From Alphaproteobacteria bacterium (GTDB taxonomy: Bacteria; Pseudomonadota; Alphaproteobacteria; Rhizobiales; Devosiaceae), in assembly GCA_013152625.1 (NCBI GenBank), contig JAADFY010000019.1:1-11093 (forward strand): a stretch of DNA of 11,093 nt, given 5' to 3'. The notes below the pieces were generated by a model that was not told where the DNA came from, did no database searches, and saw nothing but the letters and a program-made list of their open reading frames with translations. The translations under genes and the position numbers were made by a program. This document shows, one piece after another, positions 6,558 to 11,093 of this stretch (positions are counted from its first letter, which is position 1; every line of letters starts with the position of its first letter).

Positions 6558-8776
6558 CCGGACCGGGCGAACCCGATGTCACCTTCGAACTGGCCGCCGC
6601 CCATGGCCTCAACCTGGCCGAATATGACAAAATTCTCGCCCTGACCGGGCGGACGCCCACCTATACCGAACTGGGCATTTTTTCGGCCATGTGGAACGAG
6701 CACTGCTCCTACAAGTCCACAAAAAAATGGCTGCGTATCCTGCCCACGAATGGCCCGTGTGTCATTCAGGGGCCGGGGGAAAACGCCGGCGTTGTCGATA
6801 TTGGCGACGGGCAGGCGGTGGTGTTCAAGATGGAAAGCCACAACCATCCCTCGTTCATCGAACCGTTTCAGGGGGCCGCCACCGGAATGGGCGGAATCTT
6901 GCGCGATATTTTCACAATGGGCGCCCGGCCCATCGCCGCCATGAATGCCTTAAGGTTTGGCGCCCCCGAACACGAAAAAACCCCCCATCTGGTCGCCGGT
7001 GTCGTCGCCGGGATCGGCGCTTACGCCAATTGCTTCGGGGTGGCCACCGTGGGCGGCGAAGTCGAGTTCGACCAGAGTTACAATGGCAACATTCTGGTCA
7101 ATGCCTTTGCCGCCGGGCTGGTGGCAACCGACGCCATTTTTTATTCCGCCGCCAAGGGGGTCGGCCTGCCCATCGTTTATCTGGGCGCAAAAACGGGCCG
7201 CGACGGCGTTGGCGGTGCCACCATGGCCTCGGCGGAATTTGGCGCTGACATTGAAGAAAAACGCCCCACCGTGCAGGTGGGCGACCCATTCACCGAAAAA
7301 CGGCTTTTGGAAGCCTGCCTGGAACTTATGGCCACCGGCGCGGTTATTGCCATTCAGGATATGGGCGCGGCGGGGCTGACCTGCTCGGCGGTGGAAATGG
7401 GGGCCAGGGGAGATCTGGGCATCGAGCTTGATCTCGATGCGGTGCCCGTGCGCGAGACCGACATGACCCCCTATGAGATGATGTTGTCGGAAAGCCAGGA
7501 GCGCATGCTCATGGTGCTGGCGCCGGAAAAAGAAGACATCGCCCGCAAAATTTTCCAAAAATGGGAACTCGATTTCGCAACCGTTGGCAAAACCACAAAC
7601 AATCTGCGCTTCCGGGTGGTTTTCGGCGGCCGTGAAGTGGCCAACCTGCCCATCAGGGAACTTGGCGATCAGGCCCCGGAATATGACCGGCCCTGGAATC
7701 CGCCGCCGAAGCCGCCCCCCCTTGGCCCCCTAGATCTGAGCGGTATAGATATGGCAGACGCGCTGCTGAAACTGCTCGGGTCGCCAAATTTATGTTCCCG
7801 CCGGTGGGTTTATGAGCAATATGACACATTGATCGGCGCCAATTCGCTGCAAACCCCCGGCGGTGATGCCGGGGTAGTGCGGGTGGAGGGCCACCCCGCC
7901 AAGGCACTCGCTTTTTCCTCCGATGTCACCCCGCGCTATTGCGCCGCAGACCCATACGAGGGCGCCATGCAGGCGGTGGCCGAATGCTGGCGAAACCTTT
8001 GCGCAACCGGCGCCACCCCCCTCGCCGCCAGTGACAACCTCAATTTCGGCAATCCGGAAAAACCCGAAATCATGGGTCAGATTGTCGGTGCCATCAAAGG
8101 TATCGCCCGGGCCTGCACGGCCCTGAATTTCCCCATCGTTTCGGGTAATGTGTCCTTGTACAACGAGACCTCGGGCACCGGCATATCGCCCACCCCCACC
8201 ATTGCCGGGGTTGGCCTGATCAGCGACTTTTCCAAAATGGCCCGCATCAGGTTTGCCCGAAGCGATGAAGTCATTTTACTGGTCGGTGCGCCGGCAACCT
8301 GGGGTACCCACCTTGGCCAGTCGCGGTTTTTGCACGAAATATTCGGGCAAAAGTCCGGCCCCCCGCCCCCGGTTGATCTTGGCCGCGAAAAAGCCGCCGG
8401 CGAACTTGTACGGGCGCTGATTTCAGCTCGACTGGCCACAGCGGTGCATGATTGTTCTGACGGTGGTCTGGCGGTAGCCCTTGCCGAAATGGCCATGGCG
8501 GGCAATATCGGCGCAACGGTCGATTTCCCCGGCAATGGGCAATCTGCGGCGGTGTTTTTTGGCGAGGATCAGGCCCGCTATGTGCTCACCATTGCGCCCG
8601 CCGACCTCGAAAAGGTGCAGGCCATGGCAAAAACGGCAAATATTTCCGCCCCGATGATCGGCCGCACCGGCGGCAATGCGTTGAAGCTGGGGAGTGCCCG
8701 TGCGATACTGCTAAGCGAATTGAACAAAGTCCATTCCGGCTGGTTTGACCGGTTTATGAACGCCAGAACGGAGTAA
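6554..8776 (+). CDS. purL: Phosphoribosylformylglycinamidine synthase subunit PurL (synthetase)
   Basis: Uses ATP and PurQ-derived ammonia to convert FGAR to FGAM, the fourth step of purine synthesis, in the cytosol. The 740 residues are the small-PurL length that requires PurS and PurQ. The first AIRS-like half has WNEHCSYKSTK (48-58) with the catalytic His50, KMESHNHPSFIEPFQGAATGMGG (92-114) for ATP/metal, and ATVGGE (164-169). Further motifs are QDMGAAGL (268-275) and LSESQERML (311-319). A proline-rich linker (383-393) leads to the second half with SSDVTPRYC, DNLNFGNPEKP (494-504), GNVSLYNETSGTGI (531-544) and HDCSDGGLAVALAEM (632-646). The start overlaps the Pr6Pr stop by four bases. bolA follows 8 bases downstream. 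It appears intact. Confidence 0.98.
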   Translation: MTGPGEPDVTFELAAAHGLNLAEYDKILALTGRTPTYTELGIFSAMWNEHCSYKSTKKWLRILPTNGPCVIQGPGENAGVVDIGDGQAVVFKMESHNHPSFIEPFQGAATGMGGILRDIFTMGARPIAAMNALRFGAPEHEKTPHLVAGVVAGIGAYANCFGVATVGGEVEFDQSYNGNILVNAFAAGLVATDAIFYSAAKGVGLPIVYLGAKTGRDGVGGATMASAEFGADIEEKRPTVQVGDPFTEKRLLEACLELMATGAVIAIQDMGAAGLTCSAVEMGARGDLGIELDLDAVPVRETDMTPYEMMLSESQERMLMVLAPEKEDIARKIFQKWELDFATVGKTTNNLRFRVVFGGREVANLPIRELGDQAPEYDRPWNPPPKPPPLGPLDLSGIDMADALLKLLGSPNLCSRRWVYEQYDTLIGANSLQTPGGDAGVVRVEGHPAKALAFSSDVTPRYCAADPYEGAMQAVAECWRNLCATGATPLAASDNLNFGNPEKPEIMGQIVGAIKGIARACTALNFPIVSGNVSLYNETSGTGISPTPTIAGVGLISDFSKMARIRFARSDEVILLVGAPATWGTHLGQSRFLHEIFGQKSGPPPPVDLGREKAAGELVRALISARLATAVHDCSDGGLAVALAEMAMAGNIGATVDFPGNGQSAAVFFGEDQARYVLTIAPADLEKVQAMAKTANISAPMIGRTGGNALKLGSARAILLSELNKVHSGWFDRFMNARTE

Positions 8777-8784
8777 ACAAATCC

Positions 8785-9018
8785 ATGGCCATGCAGGTTG
8801 CTGAAATTGAATCCATGATTCGCACCGCCTTCCCCGATGCCAACATCGATGTACGTGATCTCGATGGCGGCGGAAGGCACTATGCGGCCACCGTTATTGC
8901 CGAGGCATTTCGCGGCAAATCCCGCGTCCAACAGCACCAGATGGTTTATGCGGCCCTAAAGGGAAAGATCGGCGGCGATCTGCATGCCCTGGCCCTCCAG
9001 ACCAGCACGCCCGACTAA
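8785..9018 (+). CDS. BolA family protein (BolA2/Fra2-like)
   Basis: A small cytosolic protein of 77 residues. BolA2-type proteins pair with CGFS monothiol glutaredoxins to hold or deliver [2Fe-2S] clusters and signal iron status. Visible family features are the N-terminal IESMIRTAFPDANIDV helix-strand, then GRHYAATVIAEAFRGKSRVQQHQMVYAALKG containing the conserved His32 and RVxxHQ segment, and the C-terminal LHALALQT with His67, a likely cluster ligand. The ATG at 8785 is chosen over the one at 8791 because GGAG (8770-8773) lies 11 bases upstream, inside the end of purL. It follows purL by 8 bases and precedes grxD, its expected partner. Confidence 0.93.
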   Translation: MAMQVAEIESMIRTAFPDANIDVRDLDGGGRHYAATVIAEAFRGKSRVQQHQMVYAALKGKIGGDLHALALQTSTPD

Positions 9019-9052
9019 ATTTTCGCCCCCCCACAGACGGCCAAAACGAAAC

Positions 9053-9081
9053 TCGACAGATCGCAAAATTGGGACTATTTG
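9053..9081 (+). promoter_or_regulatory. Possible promoter for grxD
   Basis: TCGACA (9053-9058) is five of six to the -35 consensus. TATTTG (9076-9081), after a 17-base spacer, is a poor -10. It lies in the 111-base bolA-grxD gap, and transcription would begin just before the hairpin at 9096. The evidence is similarity only. Confidence 0.25.
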
Positions 9082-9095
9082 TTCTGCGCACAAAG

Positions 9096-9112
9096 GTCCG
9101 GCCATGCCGGAC
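9096..9112 (+). other. Perfect 7-bp hairpin just ahead of the grxD ribosome site
   Basis: GTCCGGC (9096-9102), a CAT triloop, then GCCGGAC (9106-9112) form a perfect stem ending 3 bases before the AAAGG ribosome site (9116-9120). There is no T tract, so it is not a terminator. It could be an mRNA-stabilising or translation-modulating leader structure, or a protein-binding palindrome. Confidence 0.6.
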
Positions 9113-9129
9113 GAGAAAGGTTGAACCCC

Positions 9130-9465
9130 ATGTCCGACATCGACGCTCTGATCAAAGCAACGGTACAATCCAACGACGTGTTCCTTTACATGAAAGGAAC
9201 CCCGGAATTTCCCCAGTGCGGTTTTTCCGGTCAGGTGGTGCAGATACTGGACTATTTAGGCCTCGATTATGCCACCGGCAACGTGCTCGAGAGCGATGAG
9301 TTGCGTGAAGGAATAAAATCATACGCCAACTGGCCGACCATTCCCCAGCTTTACGTCAAGGGTGAATTTGTCGGCGGCGCCGATATTGTACGCGACATGT
9401 TCCAGGCCGGAGAATTGCAGGAAACCTTGCAAAAAGCCGGCGTTATGGTCCGCCAAAGCGCATAG
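9130..9465 (+). CDS. grxD: Monothiol glutaredoxin, CGFS type (Grx4 family)
   Basis: A cytosolic Fe-S cluster carrier that binds [2Fe-2S] with glutathione and works with BolA proteins. The 111 residues form a single thioredoxin-fold domain of normal length. Key residues are Lys22 in YMKGTP, the active-site CGFS (30-33), the WPTIPQLYV glutathione-binding segment (68-76) with Thr70 and cis-Pro72, and GGADIVRDM (83-90). The ATG at 9130 is supported by AAAGG at 9116-9120, nine bases upstream, and by the family N terminus MSDIDALIK; an ATG at 9079 in frame would read through the hairpin. It closes the purine-bolA-grx run and is followed by a terminator-like hairpin. Confidence 0.97.
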   Translation: MSDIDALIKATVQSNDVFLYMKGTPEFPQCGFSGQVVQILDYLGLDYATGNVLESDELREGIKSYANWPTIPQLYVKGEFVGGADIVRDMFQAGELQETLQKAGVMVRQSA

Positions 9466-9501
9466 GCCGGTTTTTTTTGGCCGGTTTTCGGCCCGGTTTT
9501 T
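9465..9501 (+). terminator. Probable intrinsic terminator after grxD
   Basis: GGCCG (9479-9483), loop GTTTT and CGGCC (9489-9493) form a short GC stem followed by CGG and five T (9497-9501). Just before it, eight T (9471-9478) follow GGCCGG, which can pair with CCGGC near the grxD end (9437-9441). The block is a threefold GGCCGG-plus-T pattern. It is the likely end of the purine-bolA-grxD transcript. The remaining gap to 9599 shows no gene. Confidence 0.55.
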
Positions 9502-9599
9502 CAATTTAACTACCCTTTTGAGCAACAAGCCCCGGCTATGGGCCGCTGCGCCATATGCGCGGCCGGCCCGCGCCGTTGGCGCACCCTGATTGCGACACC

Positions 9600-10826
9600 A
9601 TGTCGATTTCCATTGGCCGCCATACCATCGGCAAAAAGGAATTTATTGCCCTGGTTGCCCAGATCATGGCCCTGAACGCTGTGGCCCTCGACATCATGTT
9701 GCCCGCGTTCCCCCAGATCGGAGAAGGGCTGCGCGTTTCAAACCCCAACGACATCCAGTATGTCCTGACCGCCTATCTGGTCGGGTTCGGGGTCGGCCAG
9801 TTGTTGCTCGGGCCCATTTCGGACCGATATGGCCGCCGCATACCGCTGCTGATCGGTCTGTCCCTTTATGTGGTGGCGGCCATTGCTGCGGCATTTTCTC
9901 CCGGATTTGCCACCCTGATCGCCCTGCGTGTGGTCCAGGGCCTTGGCGCCGCCAGCACCCGCATTATCGCCATCGCCGCGGTGCGCGATACGTTCTCGGG
10001 CCGGGCCATGGCCGAGGTCATGTCTTTGGTATTCATGGTGTTCATGGTGGTGCCCATCATTGCCCCGGCGCTTGGACAGCTCATTGTGCTGGCCGGTCCC
10101 TGGCAGTGGATTTTTGCAGCCATGGCGCTTATGGGCCTCTTGGTCATGGGGTGGGCCTTTGTGCGCCTGCCCGAAACCCTTGCGCCGGAGAACCGGCGTC
10201 CCCTCTCCGTCGCCGCCATATCCGGCGGATTTACCATCGTTTTTTCCAACCGGGTCGCCATGATGTACGGATTGGCACCCGGTGTTCTGCTTGGCGCCCT
10301 GTTCGGTTTTCTAAATACCGCACAACCCATTTATGGTGAAATTTACGGCCTTGGCCCCCTGTTTCCCTTCGCCTTTGCCTCTGTCGGCATGGTCATGGCC
10401 GTCTCCTCCCTGATCAACGCGCGCATTGTTGGCCGGTTTGGCATGCGCCCGGTCTCCCACAGCGCCCTCATCGGGTTCATCGCCTTAAGTGGCGTGTGGT
10501 TTGTCTGGTCCCTGCTCGGCACCATTCCATTTTGGCCGTTTTTGCTTCTGATGGCGGCGATCATGTTCCTGTTCAGCCTCATCGCCACCAATTTCAACGC
10601 CATGTCCATGGACCCCCTGGGCGAAGTCGCCGGCACCGCCTCGTCGGTGTTCGGTTTTATGCAGACTGCGGGCGGCGCCCTGCTTGGCGCTATCATCGGT
10701 GCCGCATTCGATGGCACCACCCTCTGGGTCGGGGCGGGATATTTTGTCGCCGGCCTGATCGCGCTGGCCATGGTGCTGGTGGCCGAAAACGGCAAGCTGT
10801 TCGAAACCCGATACGAGATTACCTAG
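9600..10826 (+). CDS. MFS drug-resistance exporter, Bcr/CflA-like
   Basis: A proton-coupled exporter of the major facilitator superfamily (DHA1 group), inner membrane, 408 residues with about twelve hydrophobic helices. Bcr/CflA-type features are helix 1 ALNAVALDIMLPAFPQI (24-40) with the membrane Asp31, motif A GQLLLGPISDRYGRR (66-80), and RVVQGLGAAS followed by AVRD in helices 4-5. Substrate cannot be told from sequence. The ATG at 9600 fits the family but has no clear ribosome site; an ATG at 9555 would add 15 residues. The stop TAG (10824-10826) combines the TA target duplication and the first G of the inverted-repeat element, so the original C terminus may have been slightly longer. Confidence 0.9.
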   Translation: MSISIGRHTIGKKEFIALVAQIMALNAVALDIMLPAFPQIGEGLRVSNPNDIQYVLTAYLVGFGVGQLLLGPISDRYGRRIPLLIGLSLYVVAAIAAAFSPGFATLIALRVVQGLGAASTRIIAIAAVRDTFSGRAMAEVMSLVFMVFMVVPIIAPALGQLIVLAGPWQWIFAAMALMGLLVMGWAFVRLPETLAPENRRPLSVAAISGGFTIVFSNRVAMMYGLAPGVLLGALFGFLNTAQPIYGEIYGLGPLFPFAFASVGMVMAVSSLINARIVGRFGMRPVSHSALIGFIALSGVWFVWSLLGTIPFWPFLLLMAAIMFLFSLIATNFNAMSMDPLGEVAGTASSVFGFMQTAGGALLGAIIGAAFDGTTLWVGAGYFVAGLIALAMVLVAENGKLFETRYEIT

Positions 10827-10856
10827 GGTCCAGACCCATAAACGGAGATGAAATGG
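10826..10856 (+). repeat. Left terminal inverted repeat
   Basis: 31 bases, partner of 11058-11088 on the other strand with five mismatches. The tip GGGTC-CA-GACCC is itself a dyad, so each end can fold alone. Confidence 0.85.
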
Positions 10857-10857
10857 T

Positions 10858-11091
10858 ATGAGCCAATTTGTTCACATGACAGGCGCAAGAGCGCTGGAAA
10901 CCAAATGGTTTTCAAGGTCTTGGTACGCATTAGGTGGGCAAATTGGCCATAGTCACTTGACCGCTCAATTGGCTGCAATCTGCTGTGTCGAAGGGCTCGA
11001 CCGGGATATAGACCCGCTTTTTGCCCTTCTTCGTGCATATTTTTGCCAATTGAAGCGCCATATCGCCCCCGTTTATGGGTCCGGACCCTAA
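10858..11091 (+). CDS. Open frame inside the MITE-like element, doubtful gene
   Basis: A 77-codon frame starting at an ATG just inside the left inverted repeat and ending with a TAA formed by the right TA duplication plus the next base. I recognise no domain. Its last residues VYGSGP come from the inverted repeat, and a minus-strand frame (11038-10823) ends in the same residues for the same reason. There is a GGAG at 10844-10847 but it is 10 bases from the ATG and lies within the repeat. Most likely a chance frame in a non-coding element; a small element-encoded peptide is the alternative. Confidence 0.15.
   Translation: MSQFVHMTGARALETKWFSRSWYALGGQIGHSHLTAQLAAICCVEGLDRDIDPLFALLRAYFCQLKRHIAPVYGSGP
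11058..11088 (-). repeat. Right terminal inverted repeat
   Basis: Inverted partner of 10826-10856. Its tip, GGGTCCGGACCC (11077-11088), is a perfect 12-base palindrome. Confidence 0.85.
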
Positions 11092-11093
11092 AT

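Larger units (their letters stand above)
10826..11088. mobile_element. 263-bp MITE-like element with terminal inverted repeats and TA target duplication
   Basis: The two ends are inverted copies over about 31 bases (10826-10856 and 11058-11088, 26 identical). Both start GGGTCC and continue GACCCATAAACGG. TA lies directly outside each end (10824-10825 and 11089-11090), consistent with a two-base target duplication. The interior is more AT-rich than its surroundings (about 47-50% GC over 10861-10980) and holds no recognisable transposase, so this is a non-autonomous element. TA duplication is known for the IS630/Tc1-mariner superfamily and for some IS5-family (IS427-type) elements; which applies cannot be decided here. 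Confidence 0.85.

Noticed and set aside
6691..7558. Long alternative-frame open stretches inside purL
   Set aside because: Arg/Pro- or His-rich shadow frames produced by GC-biased codon use over a clear PurL.
10823..11038. Minus-strand gene inside the inverted-repeat element
   Set aside because: It has no recognisable domain, and its C-terminal residues are dictated by the inverted repeat.

Overview
The window looks like chromosomal DNA of an alphaproteobacterium of moderately high GC. The main evidence is the gene order purB / DUF1476 (ATP synthase zeta subunit) / purC / purS / purQ / purL / bolA / grxD. DUF1476 is essentially an alphaproteobacterial family, and this order is typical of that class. 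Genus cannot be determined from the window.

Layout. 1-456 is the 3' two thirds of ribulose-phosphate 3-epimerase (rpe), followed with no gap by purB (457-1776). Converging on purB is the minus-strand zeta-subunit gene (2102-1784), which carries a one-base frameshift. The purB-distal intergenic region (2103-2363) holds a likely promoter for that gene and three perfect tandem copies of a 22-bp unit. Next comes the purine cluster on the plus strand: purC (2364-3128), purS (3222-3467), a DUF1304 membrane protein (3482-3847), a membrane acyltransferase (4023-5117), purQ (5215-5883), a Pr6Pr six-helix membrane protein (5880-6557) and purL (6554-8776). bolA (8785-9018) and the monothiol glutaredoxin gene grxD (9130-9465) follow, and a terminator-like hairpin closes the run. 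A Bcr/CflA-type MFS exporter (9600-10826) comes last. Its stop codon is formed at the edge of a 263-bp inverted-repeat element (10826-11088) that looks like a MITE, flanked by TA duplications.

How the genes work together. PurS, PurQ and PurL form the FGAM synthase complex (small-PurL type). PurC makes SAICAR, and PurB acts on SAICAR and on adenylosuccinate. BolA and Grx4-type glutaredoxin are partners in Fe-S cluster handling. Three membrane-protein genes of no known purine role sit inside the purS-purQ-purL run, one of them joined to both neighbours by 4-base ATGA overlaps.

I did not find a clearly new multi-gene system. The items most worth checking are the MITE-like element and its fusion to the MFS stop codon, the tandem repeat that carries the 16S rRNA anti-Shine-Dalgarno core, the frameshifted zeta gene, the acyltransferase lacking the usual histidine, and the membrane genes embedded in the purine cluster.
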